A stretch of 64,000 bases of DNA, taken from NCBI RefSeq assembly GCF_004349135.1, contig NZ_SMFN01000019.1:1-64000 (forward strand), in the 5' to 3' direction. Below are positions 8,429-19,750 of this stretch, piece after piece; the stretch's first letter is position 1; every line of letters begins with the position of its first letter. The stretch comes from Flavobacterium sandaracinum (lineage in GTDB: Bacteria; Bacteroidota; Bacteroidia; Flavobacteriales; Flavobacteriaceae). The notes beneath the pieces were generated by a model that ran no database searches, was not told where the DNA came from, and worked only from the letters and a program-made list of their open reading frames with translations. The position numbers and the translations under genes were made by a program.

Positions 8429-8462
8429 CAAAACTACAATTGTACTCTTTTATTTTAAGCAA
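8429..8462 (-). promoter_or_regulatory. Consensus promoter for the MORN-like gene
   Basis: TTG (8460-8462), a 23 nt spacer and TAGTTTTG (8429-8436) on the minus strand. The predicted transcript start is about 20 nt before the ATG at 8405. Confidence 0.65.
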
Positions 8463-8864
8463 ATTTACAAATTTATTATAGTTGTTCTCACCTCCACTTA
8501 ATTATGGATAAGAGAAACAGTTTAAACTTGTAAAGTTTAAAGATAAAATATAAAATTCTAGATGGAATTACAACGTTGAAAATTATCTACTAGTCGTTTT
8601 TAAAGTGGTAAGTAACCGTTAATTATAAAGTGTTTAATTAAACTAACAAGTATTTTTTAAAACAAATACTATAAAAAAGATCCGATTCACCATATATAGC
8701 TTATTATCAATACCTTATGATTAATTAAAATTGACTACAATTGAAGTTAAACAACCTTAAAAGAAATAATAAAGTTTCATGTTGTTTAGCAATTTATAAT
8801 ACTTATTAAACAAAATTCAAAAGCTATTTACTAATTTAGTGGAAACAAATAAACATTAAACACT
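8463..8864. other. AT-rich intergenic region upstream of the fasciclin gene
   Basis: About 400 bp with no supportable gene. It should contain the fasciclin gene promoter, but I find no clean TAnnTTTG box. There are several short A/T runs and no strong hairpin. Confidence 0.5.
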
Positions 8865-9833
8865 ATGAAAAATGTAATTAAACTGAAAAATCTAATGCTA
8901 ATTGCATTATTTACCGCACTTTCCGTATCGTGCGACGATGATAATAATAACGACAATATGGTTGTAGACAACACCATTACTGGAAAAGCAGTAGCTACTC
9001 CAAATTTAAGTATTTTGGTTCAGGCACTTGTGAAAGCGGAATTAGCTACTACTTTGAAAGGAGCTGGTCCCTTTACCGTTTTTGCACCCACGAATGAAGC
9101 ATTTACCGCTTTTCTTGCAACCACTCCTTATGCTACAATAAATGATGTACCAAAAGAAGCTTTAACACAAATATTATTGAATCATGTTGTCACTGGTTCT
9201 GTAAAATCTACGGATTTAACCACAGGATACATCAAAACGTTAGCCAAAGGTTCCGCATCAACTACTAATAATTTAAGCATGTATGTAAATATAACTGCTG
9301 GTGTGAAACTTAATGGAGTTGCGACCGTTACTACTCCAGATATCATGGCTTCAAATGGAGTGATTCACATTGTAGACAAAGTGATTGACTTGCCAACTAT
9401 TGTAACTCATGCTGCAGCAAATGCTAATTTTAGTACTTTGGTAAGCGTTTTAAATCGTTCTGGAGAACCTAACTTCATAACTGCCTTATCTGGAACTGGT
9501 CCGTTTACCGTTTTTGCTCCAACAAATGGTGCTTTTACAGCCTTGAATACGGAACTAGCTCCTGGCGGAATTGCAGGAGTTTCTCCAGCAAACTTGACAA
9601 AAGTTTTACAATACCATGTAGTAAGCCCTGCTAATGTATTAGCGGCTAGCTTAACCGAAGGACAGGTAGTTACTCCTATTCTAGTACCAGCTCAAACCTT
9701 TACCATACAATTATCTGGGGGTGCCAAAATTAAAGATGCTAGAAACAGAATTTCAAATATTATCATTACCGATGTTCAGTGTTCAAACGGTGTCATTCAC
9801 GCCGTGGACAAAGTATTACTACCTCTTCTGTAA
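8865..9833 (+). CDS. Fasciclin (FAS1) repeat lipoprotein
   Basis: A 322-residue lipoprotein with two FAS1 domains. The N-terminus is a type II signal peptide ending ALSVSC; the Asp/Asn run just after the cysteine resembles the acidic export signal that sends Bacteroidota lipoproteins to the cell surface. Each FAS1 domain shows both conserved blocks: GPFTVFAPTN (twice) and NGVIHIVDKV or NGVIHAVDKV. FAS1 domains mediate adhesion in many organisms, so a surface or biofilm role is plausible but inferred. It is monocistronic, with a strong bidirectional terminator shared with yidC, which converges on it. Confidence 0.93.
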   Translation: MKNVIKLKNLMLIALFTALSVSCDDDNNNDNMVVDNTITGKAVATPNLSILVQALVKAELATTLKGAGPFTVFAPTNEAFTAFLATTPYATINDVPKEALTQILLNHVVTGSVKSTDLTTGYIKTLAKGSASTTNNLSMYVNITAGVKLNGVATVTTPDIMASNGVIHIVDKVIDLPTIVTHAAANANFSTLVSVLNRSGEPNFITALSGTGPFTVFAPTNGAFTALNTELAPGGIAGVSPANLTKVLQYHVVSPANVLAASLTEGQVVTPILVPAQTFTIQLSGGAKIKDARNRISNIIITDVQCSNGVIHAVDKVLLPLL

Positions 9834-9849
9834 TTATTTTTAAAGCAAA

Positions 9850-9880
9850 AAAAAAGCTCTCAAAATTTTGAGAGCTTTTT
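9850..9880. terminator. Bidirectional terminator between fasciclin gene and yidC
   Basis: A perfect 22 bp palindrome (AGCTCTCAAAATTTTGAGAGCT, 9855-9876 apart from its ends) is flanked by an A run on the left and a T run on the right, so it can stop transcription from both converging genes. Confidence 0.9.
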
Positions 9881-9887
9881 TTATGAC

Positions 9888-11792
9888 TTATTTCTTCTTT
9901 TTGTCTAATGCTTTTTGAGCTTCGGCTTGTTCCATAACTTCTTGAAGTTTTTTCTGGAATTTACCTTGTTTCTTCGGCTCTTTCAATTTATTCTCTTGAA
10001 TTTGAGCATGAATTTTATCACTGTCGATAAAGTATCTTTTGATGACAATCATTATTCCAATGGTAATTAGATTCGAAATAAAGTTATACAAACTCAATCC
10101 CGCACCATAACTATTAAAGAAAAACAACATCATGATTGGCGAAACATAGATCATGATTTTCATCATCTTAGCCATATCTGGCATTCCCTCTTGTTGTGGA
10201 GCAGCCATTTGCTGGTCGCCAGATGTCATCTTCATGTAAAAGAAAATAGCTATCGAAGCCAATACTGGAAACAAACTGATGTGATTTCCATAAAAAGGGA
10301 TATAAAAAGGCAATCTAATTACCTCATCAAAAGACGATAAATCATCTGCCCAAAGGAAGCTTTTTTGTCTCAACTCAAAGGCCGATGGGAAAAACTGAAA
10401 CGAAGCATACATAAAAGGGAGCTGTATCAATGCTGGAATACAACCTGCCATAGGATTTACTCCTGCTTTGTTGTACAACTTCATCGTTTCCTGTTGCTTT
10501 TTCATTGGGTCTTTTTTGAATTTTTCACCCAATTCTGTTATTTCAGGACGCAATACCTTCATCTTCGCTTGTGACAAGAATGATTTGAAAGTAATAGGCG
10601 ACATTGCAATTTTAATGATTATAGTAAAAACAATAATTGCAATTCCGTAAGCAATGTATGAACTTAAAAATCCGAACAACGGTATAAAGATAAACATGTT
10701 AATCCATCCGAAAATACCCCAACCTAACGAGATGATTTTTTCAAGATTAAGATCATATGATTTTAGTGTTTTGTAATCTGTTGGACCAAAATACCAACTC
10801 ATTTTATGATCTAATTCTCCATTGGTAAACGTTAAAGGAATATTAGCTTTAAATTGTTTGGTAAAAGTAGTATCAATTTTATCATCTATAACTAAATTAT
10901 CAGACTTCACTTTTGCTGTTTCCAAAGGTGTTTTTGATAACAAAATCGTAGAGAAAAAGTGCTGTTTGAAAGCAATAAAAGTTGCTTTTTCAAGATCTGA
11001 CTCTTCTGTTTGACCTAAACCTGAATAATCAATTTTACCTTCTTCATGCTCGAAATAGATTTCGGTGTAACGGTTTTCATAAGAAACACTTTTCTCATTT
11101 CTGTAGGTTTTCAAATTCCATTCTAAATCCAATGGTTTTGCCGTATTCAATACTTTATTCAACCCTTGGGAACGAATGTCAAAACCAATCAAATAATCGT
11201 TTGGTTTCAAAATATATTTGTATTCTAAGAATTCGTTGGCTCCCGCTTTCAATTTCATAGACAATATTTGATCCGCTCCAACTTTCGTTAAAGTAGGTTC
11301 AAAATACAAGTCTTTTGAGTTTAATGTACGGTTATCACTGGTTAGTAATTGTACATTTAAATTAGCATTATTGTCTTTAATTAATTGAACTAATTGTCCC
11401 GAACCTTTCTTAAATTTTTCAAATTGTTTCAAAGTAGCTTCAACAATATAGCCTCCTTTATTAGCAATAGTCAACTTTACCAATTCGTTTTCGATAGTTG
11501 TAAGACCTGCTTTAGCAGAGGGAAGTGTTGCAGAATACGCAAAATTCCCTAAGTTTTTTTGTAATTGGGCAATTTGTGTAGAGTCTCCCGTTGCTACTGC
11601 AACAGTTGCTTTGGCTACCGTTTTAGCTTCTAACTCTTTCGCTTTTGCTTCTTTAATTACCAACTCTTTTTGAGCCTTTTCAGCTGCAACCACTTTCGGG
11701 TCTGGTTGATTTTGATACATGATAAAAACCAAAATACCAAAAATTAATGCAAAACCTATAATCGAATTGAGGTCAAATTTTTTTTGTTCCAT
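9888..11792 (-). CDS. yidC: Membrane protein insertase YidC
   Basis: A 634-residue insertase that integrates and folds inner-membrane proteins, alone or with SecYEG. It has the Gram-negative layout: a first membrane segment at about residues 11-27, a large periplasmic P1 domain (about 80-350), and the conserved five-helix core. The core carries SPITFKSFLSQAKMKVLRPE and the following cytoplasmic helical pair KFKKDPMKKQQETMKLYNKAGVNPMAGC. The C-terminal tail is strongly basic (KEPKKQGKFQKKLQE to KKKK), as in Bacteroidota orthologues, and may contact ribosomes. It follows pyrG by 65 bp in the same direction with no terminator between them, which suggests a pyrG-yidC transcript. Confidence 0.97.
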   Translation of the reverse strand: MEQKKFDLNSIIGFALIFGILVFIMYQNQPDPKVVAAEKAQKELVIKEAKAKELEAKTVAKATVAVATGDSTQIAQLQKNLGNFAYSATLPSAKAGLTTIENELVKLTIANKGGYIVEATLKQFEKFKKGSGQLVQLIKDNNANLNVQLLTSDNRTLNSKDLYFEPTLTKVGADQILSMKLKAGANEFLEYKYILKPNDYLIGFDIRSQGLNKVLNTAKPLDLEWNLKTYRNEKSVSYENRYTEIYFEHEEGKIDYSGLGQTEESDLEKATFIAFKQHFFSTILLSKTPLETAKVKSDNLVIDDKIDTTFTKQFKANIPLTFTNGELDHKMSWYFGPTDYKTLKSYDLNLEKIISLGWGIFGWINMFIFIPLFGFLSSYIAYGIAIIVFTIIIKIAMSPITFKSFLSQAKMKVLRPEITELGEKFKKDPMKKQQETMKLYNKAGVNPMAGCIPALIQLPFMYASFQFFPSAFELRQKSFLWADDLSSFDEVIRLPFYIPFYGNHISLFPVLASIAIFFYMKMTSGDQQMAAPQQEGMPDMAKMMKIMIYVSPIMMLFFFNSYGAGLSLYNFISNLITIGIMIVIKRYFIDSDKIHAQIQENKLKEPKKQGKFQKKLQEVMEQAEAQKALDKKKK

Positions 11793-11857
11793 TATAATAT
11801 TTAAAAAGTTTAATCTAATTAGTATACCGTTTGATGAATTGTTTCAAAAAACTAAAA

Positions 11858-13522
<1,665 letters not shown>

Positions 13523-13544
13523 TTATAAATTGTCAAATTGAAAA

Positions 13545-13778
13545 TTAAATCGGTTTTGGGTACCGTTTTTTTATATTTCGAATTAACTCTTCTAGACCAT
13601 TGAGTTTTAATTCATAAATTAATTTCAATTGTTCTCCCAATTCTCCTTTTGGAAACCCTTTATTACTGTACCACACAATATAATATTCCGGAATATCAAT
13701 AAGAAACCACCCTTCATATTTACCAAAAGGCATTTTAGTGTGAGCGAGTTTGATGAGTTGTTTTTGGTTTTGATCCAT
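13545..13778 (-). CDS. DUF3820 family protein
   Basis: A 77-residue soluble protein matching the DUF3820 pattern, with the conserved core MPFGKYEGWFLIDIPEYYI followed by a Gly-Phe-Pro-containing loop and a helical end. Some database annotations call the family a quorum-sensing-regulated virulence factor; nothing in this context supports that. The length is normal for the family. It lies leftward between OsmC (with a terminator between them) and pyrG, whose promoter falls in the gap just after the stop codon. Function unknown. Confidence 0.85.
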   Translation of the reverse strand: MDQNQKQLIKLAHTKMPFGKYEGWFLIDIPEYYIVWYSNKGFPKGELGEQLKLIYELKLNGLEELIRNIKKRYPKPI

Positions 13779-13790
13779 TTTTTATAAAAA

Positions 13791-13853
13791 AAGGAACAAG
13801 AGATAAGAAACTAGAACCATTAATGCTTCCTGTATCGTATCTCTTGCTCCTAA
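13791..13853 (-). terminator. Terminator after the OsmC-family gene
   Basis: A long stem (arms 13794-13807 and 13840-13853, one mismatch) is followed on the minus strand by a run of seven T. It sits 8 bp past the OsmC stop codon. The loop of about 32 nt is unusually large. Confidence 0.7.
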
Positions 13854-13860
13854 AATCTCT

Positions 13861-14262
13861 TTATTTCCAGTTAAAAATTATTCGTTTCTCGATTTCAGGA
13901 TGCAAGCTTAAGAAAACGGGACAAGTCATCGCCACTCTTTCCAGTATGGTTCTGTTTTTTTCCTCAATCGTTCCGTACATCTCAAAAGCAATTTCTATCG
14001 CACCAATACGTCTCGGTTCAGCATTCATAATTTTAATTACTTCGGCGGTGGAACCTGTCAAATCAACTTCCATTTCTCGTGCCTTTATTCCCATTATCGT
14101 CATCATACACGTTGCCAAAGCATTAGCAACTGTATCTGTTGGAGAAAAAGCCTCTCCTTTCCCATTATTATCTACCGGTGCATCTGAAAGAATTTCGGTG
14201 CCAGATTGCAAATGAATCGAAGATGTTCTCAAATCCCCCAAATAAGTTACTATTGATGTCAT
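13861..14262 (-). CDS. OsmC/Ohr family peroxiredoxin-like protein
   Basis: A 133-residue OsmC-family protein; members reduce organic hydroperoxides using paired cysteines. The family pattern is visible in GKGEAFSPTDTVANALATCMMTIMG, which carries the conserved central-helix cysteine (TCM), and in the second cysteine near the C-terminus (MTCPVFLSLHPEIEKRI). The N-terminal strands fit the short OsmC form. Both cysteines are retained, so activity is plausible. It is cytoplasmic, with no signal peptide. It has its own terminator and is probably expressed alone. Whether it acts on peroxides or is a Bacteroidota variant with another substrate cannot be seen. Confidence 0.88.
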   Translation of the reverse strand: MTSIVTYLGDLRTSSIHLQSGTEILSDAPVDNNGKGEAFSPTDTVANALATCMMTIMGIKAREMEVDLTGSTAEVIKIMNAEPRRIGAIEIAFEMYGTIEEKNRTILERVAMTCPVFLSLHPEIEKRIIFNWK

Positions 14263-14354
14263 GTTTGCTATTATTTTTTTTTGTCCTCACAACTATAAGG
14301 AGTGCGTTGCATTAAAGTTTCATTAAGCTGCTTACATTTCCGGCAGGCGTAATT

Positions 14355-16298
14355 TTAGTTGGCTTCTTTTATGGTCAAATCTATGTCGTAGTATAAAATA
14401 TAGATTCCTTTATTGATATAACCTCCATCTCCTTTTTTATAAAATTCAAATTTATTGTCGACTTGTTCCGTTGCGGTAGTATCAATTGTTTCTTGGTATT
14501 TTACATCTTGTGACAAACGCAGCATAGTATCAAAAGTAACATCAAATCCTCGCGTAGCAAAGTCACTAGGGTCAATCTTGTTTTTCTTTCTAAATTCTTT
14601 TTGAAAAATCAAAGCCTCGGGAGATTCGTTTTCTCGAGTAACTGAAGGATACATTAGTTTCAGTTTAGTCAGATTTACATAACTAATTTCATCGGTATCT
14701 AATGTTTCATTTGGCTCCAAAATAACAAGTTGTACTTTGTATGATGCCATAGCACCTAACATAGTGGCTATTGTTGATTTTATCATTCCCGTATTTGCGG
14801 TTTCCATCACTACATAATTCATTTTATCTTTCACGAACAAGCTTTTCAAATTTTCAGGCGATACTCCTCCATTTGCAGTAAGTGCTGCAAAACGCACGTC
14901 TTTGTGATTTTCTTTAATAAATTGAATAACGGATCCTTTCTTTCTATCAACTACTGCCACTATATTACCGCCTTTTGAACGCATGTAATCGAACATGGCG
15001 TTTTTGACTGCGTCTGGATCTGGGATTGATTGAAAAATATTAGCATAGGATACGCCCAAGTCTTTTGACAATGGCGATATAACGGGCACTTGATTTGGCA
15101 TTAAAATTTCGGCAGTTTTTTCAACATTACTTTGATAGAAAGGACCAATAATAGCGTCTGAAACTTCTAAATTATTTTTTTGAATCAGCGAAGCTACAGC
15201 AGAACTATTTTTAGTTTCCTGTGAATCCAATATTTTAATATCAATATTAAGTCCTAATGTTTTGGCGGAATCAATAGCTATCAAAGCACCTGCATAAAAA
15301 TCCAATGTCATATTTAGGAATTTATCTTTTTTCAAACGCATAACCATCGAATTAACGGTATCGCCTTCAATTTTTGAAACATTAAAAGGCAAGAGCAACG
15401 TTAATTTTTTTCTGTTAGTGTTTGCGCTACTTTTTGACAAATCCGCATACTCCTTTTTACTTTCTGGAGTAAGCACTAATGTTGTAGGAATTTTCAAAAC
15501 CATACCTTCAATTACACCTTGTGCTAGTTCTGGATTAATTGTTATCAATTCCTCTTGAGTCAAACCCGACATTTTTGACAAGCTGTACAACGTCTCTTTC
15601 GACTTTACTACATAATTAAGGTAATTAGATTCAGAAGGAGATTTGACAGGATTTGTGACAACAGCCTCTTTTTTAGGCTCTATGGCTGTAGGGATTTTTT
15701 CTGCTTTAGGAGCTATTCCCTTAATTAATAATTTGAATCCTTCTGGCAAATTAGATACCACTTCAGGATTCTTGCGCTCTAACTCTTCGATAGTAATTCC
15801 GTATTGCTTGGCAATTGAATACTTTGTTTCTTTTGGAAGTACGTAGTGAAACACTACTTTTTCTGAGATTGCAGCTGTACTCTTTGGGATTTTATTGGAA
15901 GGAATAGTAAGTGATTGCCCTATTTGTAGTCCTTCTTTTTCCAGAAATGGATTGGCTTGTTTTAGAACTTCGTCAGAAACTCCATATTTTTTTTCAATAC
16001 CATATAGCGTTTCTTTAGGCAGAACCTCGTGCGTTACAGCTACATTCCCTTTTTTAGTGGGAAGAATGGCTAGTTGTTTACCAGAACTTTTAGGAATTAG
16101 TAAAACAGTATTTGGTTTTAATCCAGTTTGTGCATCCGGATTCAATTGATAAATATCATACGGAGTTACATTATATTTTTGAGCAATCTGACTGATTGTT
16201 TCCCCTTTTTCGACCTTGTGTGTAGTTGTTTTACTTTGTGCAAAACCACTAAAATTAAAACACAAAGCTGCCATACAAATCGCAAAAAAATATTTCAT
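14355..16298 (-). CDS. LysM-repeat periplasmic protein with PBP1-type ligand-binding domain
   Basis: A 647-residue exported protein. The signal peptide ends NFSGFAQ. Four LysM domains follow, at about residues 26-70, 88-133, 150-192 and 227-271, each starting with the pattern H/Y-x-V-x-x-x-E-T (for example HKVEKGETISQIAQKYNVTP). After about residue 300 comes a periplasmic-binding-protein type 1 fold like that of amino-acid ABC transporter receptors (LTLLLPFNVS, AIIGPFYQSNVEKTAEILM, PVISPLSKDLG). No ABC permease is nearby, so a peptidoglycan-anchored sensor or scaffold is more likely than transport; this is inference. It follows guaA in the same direction with a hairpin between them. Confidence 0.88.
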   Translation of the reverse strand: MKYFFAICMAALCFNFSGFAQSKTTTHKVEKGETISQIAQKYNVTPYDIYQLNPDAQTGLKPNTVLLIPKSSGKQLAILPTKKGNVAVTHEVLPKETLYGIEKKYGVSDEVLKQANPFLEKEGLQIGQSLTIPSNKIPKSTAAISEKVVFHYVLPKETKYSIAKQYGITIEELERKNPEVVSNLPEGFKLLIKGIAPKAEKIPTAIEPKKEAVVTNPVKSPSESNYLNYVVKSKETLYSLSKMSGLTQEELITINPELAQGVIEGMVLKIPTTLVLTPESKKEYADLSKSSANTNRKKLTLLLPFNVSKIEGDTVNSMVMRLKKDKFLNMTLDFYAGALIAIDSAKTLGLNIDIKILDSQETKNSSAVASLIQKNNLEVSDAIIGPFYQSNVEKTAEILMPNQVPVISPLSKDLGVSYANIFQSIPDPDAVKNAMFDYMRSKGGNIVAVVDRKKGSVIQFIKENHKDVRFAALTANGGVSPENLKSLFVKDKMNYVVMETANTGMIKSTIATMLGAMASYKVQLVILEPNETLDTDEISYVNLTKLKLMYPSVTRENESPEALIFQKEFRKKNKIDPSDFATRGFDVTFDTMLRLSQDVKYQETIDTTATEQVDNKFEFYKKGDGGYINKGIYILYYDIDLTIKEAN

Positions 16299-16328
16299 CG
16301 CTTTTATTTATAAATTATTTAATAAAGT

Positions 16329-16366
16329 AACGGTATCAAATTTTATTCCAAAAATCTGATACCGTT
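16329..16366 (-). terminator. Hairpin terminator after guaA
   Basis: AACGGTATCA pairs with TGATACCGTT across an 18 nt loop between guaA and the LysM gene. The T tract on the minus strand is interrupted (ACTTTATT), so termination may be partial. Confidence 0.5.
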
Positions 16367-16416
16367 TTATAACGAACATTCGAACTAGCTGCTCTAAGGA
16401 TATAAAAACTAAATTA

Positions 16417-17946
16417 TTATTCCCATTCAATAGTTGCCGGTGGTTTTGAACTGATATCGTATACTACTCTATTAACACCTCTTACTTTATTGATAATGTC
16501 ATTAGACACTTTCATCAAGAAATCATACGGTAAATGCACCCAGTCCGCTGTCATCCCGTCTGTAGATTCTACCGCGCGAAGTGCCACCACTTTTTCATAC
16601 GTTCGCTCATCACCCATAACTCCTACACTGTTTACGGGAAGCAAGATTGCTCCTGCCTGCCATACTTTATCGTACAAGCCCCAAGATTTTAATCCGTCAA
16701 TAAACACGGCATCAACATCTTGTAAAATTTGAACTTTCTCTGGGGTAATATCTCCTAAAATTCTAATGGATAATCCTGGTCCAGGAAAAGGATGTCTTCC
16801 TAATAATTCTGGATCTATTCCTAATGAAGCTCCCACTCTACGCACTTCATCTTTAAAAAGCATGCGAAGTGGCTCCACGATTTTCAGTTTCATATAATCT
16901 GGTAAACCACCTACATTATGGTGCGATTTTATAGTTGCTGATGGTCCTTTTACAGAGACCGATTCAATAACATCAGGATATATTGTTCCTTGTGCCAACC
17001 ATTTAACATCTTCGATAAGGTGTGACTCATCATCAAAAACTTCGATGAATACCCGTCCTATAATTTTACGTTTTGTCTCAGGATCACTCACTCCAGCTAA
17101 TTCGCTTAAAAAACGATCACCTGAATCTACTCCTTTTACGTTTAAACCCATTCCTTTGTATTGGTCTAACACATTTTGGAATTCGTTCTTACGAAGCAAA
17201 CCATTATTTACAAAAATACAATATAGATTTTTGCCAATTGCTTGATGCAATAGAACTGCTGCTACAGTGGAATCTACTCCTCCTGAAAGTCCAAGAACTA
17301 CTTTATCATCTTGCAATTTCTCTTTCAATTCTGCTACCATTTCGCTAACAAAAGCTTTTGGTGTAAAATTTTGAGGCACTTCTGCTATTTTAACTAAAAA
17401 GTTTTCTAACATTTTTGATCCATCCGTAGAGTGAAAAACTTCTGGATGGTATTGAATAGCATAAGTTGTTTCCCCTTCTATTCGATACGCTGCAAATTCC
17501 ACATCATGTGTACTTGCCAGTTTTACTCCATTTGAAGGTAATACTTTTACACTATCGCTGTGACTCATCCAAACCTGACTATTCTCTGAAACTCCTTCAA
17601 AGAATACCTCATCTTCTTTTATGTAAGATAAATTCGCTCTACCATATTCTCTTGTATTTGAAGCTGCTACTTCGCCACCACTAAAATGAGCTAAGTATTG
17701 TGCCCCGTAACATACGGCAAGCATTGGTAATTTACCTCTAATTTGAGATAAATCAGGATGTGGCGCATCTTCTGCTCGTACAGAAAAAGGGCTACCTCCA
17801 AGAATTACTGCTTTATAAGAAGACAAATCACTCGGAAAATGATTGTATGGGAATATTTCGCAGAATATATTTAATTCGCGAACTCTACGCGCAATAAGTT
17901 GTGTGTATTGCGATCCGAAATCTAAAATAAGGACGTTGTGTTGCAT
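16417..17946 (-). CDS. guaA: GMP synthase (glutamine-hydrolysing)
   Basis: A 509-residue enzyme converting XMP to GMP. The N-terminal class I glutaminase domain shows the nucleophile Cys79 (AVCYGAQY) and the HPE of YHPEVFHS; the ATP pyrophosphatase domain has the PP-loop [13 protein letters not shown]; the C-terminal dimerisation domain ends [13 protein letters not shown], the conserved GuaA terminus. I choose the start at 17946 ([11 protein letters not shown]). Two extra upstream codons overlap a perfect promoter box at 17950-17957, which leaves almost no room for a 5' untranslated region. Confidence 0.97.
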   Translation of the reverse strand: MQHNVLILDFGSQYTQLIARRVRELNIFCEIFPYNHFPSDLSSYKAVILGGSPFSVRAEDAPHPDLSQIRGKLPMLAVCYGAQYLAHFSGGEVAASNTREYGRANLSYIKEDEVFFEGVSENSQVWMSHSDSVKVLPSNGVKLASTHDVEFAAYRIEGETTYAIQYHPEVFHSTDGSKMLENFLVKIAEVPQNFTPKAFVSEMVAELKEKLQDDKVVLGLSGGVDSTVAAVLLHQAIGKNLYCIFVNNGLLRKNEFQNVLDQYKGMGLNVKGVDSGDRFLSELAGVSDPETKRKIIGRVFIEVFDDESHLIEDVKWLAQGTIYPDVIESVSVKGPSATIKSHHNVGGLPDYMKLKIVEPLRMLFKDEVRRVGASLGIDPELLGRHPFPGPGLSIRILGDITPEKVQILQDVDAVFIDGLKSWGLYDKVWQAGAILLPVNSVGVMGDERTYEKVVALRAVESTDGMTADWVHLPYDFLMKVSNDIINKVRGVNRVVYDISSKPPATIEWE

Positions 17947-17949
17947 GCG

Positions 17950-17957
17950 CAAAAATA
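17950..17957 (-). promoter_or_regulatory. Putative -7 box abutting the guaA start codon
   Basis: TATTTTTG on the minus strand ends only three bases before the guaA ATG at 17946. If used, transcription would begin at or next to the A of the start codon. No good TTG is seen at -33. Confidence 0.5.
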
Positions 17958-18082
17958 CTTTTTATATTTTGAATTGAAAAATTGAATTTTAAAAAATATT
18001 TATTTTATTTATTCCTGCACCCATAATCTCTTACTGCTACTAAAAACGGATTCCTTGTACCCTCAAAAGTCCCTTATTTACA

Positions 18083-18116
18083 TTGTAGGCTTTAAAGGTA
18101 TAAAGAAGTACCTTTG
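18083..18116 (+). promoter_or_regulatory. Consensus promoter for the 18143 lipoprotein gene
   Basis: TTG (18083-18085), a 23 nt spacer and TACCTTTG (18109-18116). The ATG follows 26 bp later. Confidence 0.65.
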
Positions 18117-18142
18117 AGACTTTCTAAATAATAAAGATAAAA

Positions 18143-18670
18143 ATGAAACTTAAAAAATATATTGCCATCGCAATTTTTGGACTTGTAGCCGTATCCTGTA
18201 GTGTGATTGATGATTTATTGACTTTTTCAATAGACAATCAAACTACTGTTACAATTCCAAGCGGTTTTCCTGTGAATACTGCACTTGAATTAATCACTCC
18301 AGATATTACTTCCAATTCAAGTTCCGAATTTGAAAACAACAATACTAAAGCGGAATTGGTTAAAGATGTAAGACTAAAAGAACTTAAATTGACAGTAACC
18401 AATCCTGCCAATAAATCGTTTTCATTTTTGAAATCCATACGTATGTACATTTCAACAAATGACAGTGATGAAATTGAATTGGCTTTTTTAACAGATATAA
18501 ACTCCACTTCAAATACAATAGATCTAACGTGTACTTCCGAAAAATTAGACAAATACATTAAAGCACCTAGTTTCAGATTAAGAATTTCAGCGGTGACAAA
18601 AGAAACTATTACCCAAGATATCGCCGTAAAAGCAGCGATGAAATTTCAAGTTACTGCAGATCCTTTTTAG
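18143..18670 (+). CDS. Hypothetical lipoprotein
   Basis: A 175-residue protein with a type II signal peptide: MKLKKY, a hydrophobic stretch, and the lipobox VAVSC at about residues 16-20. The mature part is rich in Thr, Ser and alternating hydrophobics (for example KELKLTVTNPANKSFSFLKSI), suggesting a beta-sandwich. No family is recognised. It is expressed from its own promoter and shares a bidirectional terminator with the convergent gene at 18798. Membrane anchoring is inferred from the lipobox. Confidence 0.75.
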   Translation: MKLKKYIAIAIFGLVAVSCSVIDDLLTFSIDNQTTVTIPSGFPVNTALELITPDITSNSSSEFENNNTKAELVKDVRLKELKLTVTNPANKSFSFLKSIRMYISTNDSDEIELAFLTDINSTSNTIDLTCTSEKLDKYIKAPSFRLRISAVTKETITQDIAVKAAMKFQVTADPF

Positions 18671-18730
18671 TGTAAGAGGAAGCTCAGTATATTTTGGTGA
18701 AATTTAATTAAGCAATGAGATCGTATAAAA

Positions 18731-18768
18731 AAACAGACTCCTAAAATTATTTAGGAGTCTGTTTTTTT
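18731..18768. terminator. Bidirectional terminator
   Basis: A 15 bp stem (AAACAGACTCCTAAA paired with its complement ending at 18764) with a four-base loop, flanked by A and T runs. It serves the convergent genes at 18143 and 18798. Confidence 0.9.
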
Positions 18769-18797
18769 ATGTAAATCGTTGCAACTTCAGGTACAAA

Positions 18798-19466
18798 CTA
18801 CTCTTTAACTAAAATAATTGTAGCCTTGAATCCCGTACCAAGATTCCATTGACTTCCAGAAATCAAAGCTCCTTTATCGTCATAAATCCTAAATTCAGCA
18901 GTATTTGGACCAGAACTCCCTTGATTTAGAGCTTCAAAATCAATTTTATTGAATCCTTTCTCTAATACAATTTCAAAGCCTTTGAAAGCACTATCCAAGT
19001 TTACTTGATTCTGAATCACTTTATCATTCAAGTACACTCTAATTTGATCTCCATCGACATAAGCTGCATCACGATACATAACCTTTGCCGTAACAGATCC
19101 TGTTTGATAATTACCTAAATTCTGGTTTTTTCGATATACAATACCTTGTGAATTATCTTCTTTTTTATTCCACTTGTCTTTATAAACATCTCCCGGATTA
19201 ATAAATTCATTCTTTGGAGTCATCGAAAAATTATTTGCAGGTGAAATCGTGCGCGAAGGGCTCGGGTTTGGGTTGAATATTTCCGGATTCTTAAATACAT
19301 TTGGTGTCTTAATTGGCGGAATATCTGCTTTAGGAGGAATTGTCTTTTTTATTTTTGGCGCATTAGTTTTAGGTGGAATCGCTTTAAATTTGGAACTAAA
19401 TTCACTTTGAGCATAGCCACTCAAAGACATGCTTATCATAATCATTAAAAATAAAATCCTTTTCAT
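18798..19466 (-). CDS. Hypothetical exported Pro/Lys-rich protein
   Basis: A 222-residue protein with a signal peptide ending SGYAQ. Residues 25-70 form a low-complexity Pro-Lys-Ile-Thr-rich linker (PPKTNAPKIKKTIPPKADIP), followed by a C-terminal half with strand patterns and conserved-looking segments such as MYRDAAYVDGDQIRVYLNDK. The architecture suggests a stalk plus a small beta-domain in the periplasm or on the outer membrane. No known family is recognised. It is expressed leftward as a single gene, divergent from the RidA-CLC pair. Confidence 0.72.
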   Translation of the reverse strand: MKRILFLMIMISMSLSGYAQSEFSSKFKAIPPKTNAPKIKKTIPPKADIPPIKTPNVFKNPEIFNPNPSPSRTISPANNFSMTPKNEFINPGDVYKDKWNKKEDNSQGIVYRKNQNLGNYQTGSVTAKVMYRDAAYVDGDQIRVYLNDKVIQNQVNLDSAFKGFEIVLEKGFNKIDFEALNQGSSGPNTAEFRIYDDKGALISGSQWNLGTGFKATIILVKE

Positions 19467-19750
19467 AACTTTCTAAATTAGTTTATCAGTGCTTGTAAAA
19501 TTTTAAAAATAAAAAACCAATTGTATTTATTCAAAAATCAGGCAACAATTTAACTTTCATTTATAACTCCCAAATCTGCTTTTTATTACATTTTAGAAAA
19601 CAAAACAGTTAAAATTCGCGCCTCTAAATTTGATTTTTTTAATCCAAAAAATTGATCTTTTTTATTTCACTTTTTTTTCTAACTTGCAAATATTATGCCA
19701 TACCAAAAACAGTGTTTCGATTACAATAACTACTTAAAAAACCAAACAAA

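Noticed and set aside
18238..18558. 106-codon antisense frame in the 18143 lipoprotein gene
   Set aside because: The plus-strand frame has a signal peptide, promoter and terminator; the antisense frame has none.
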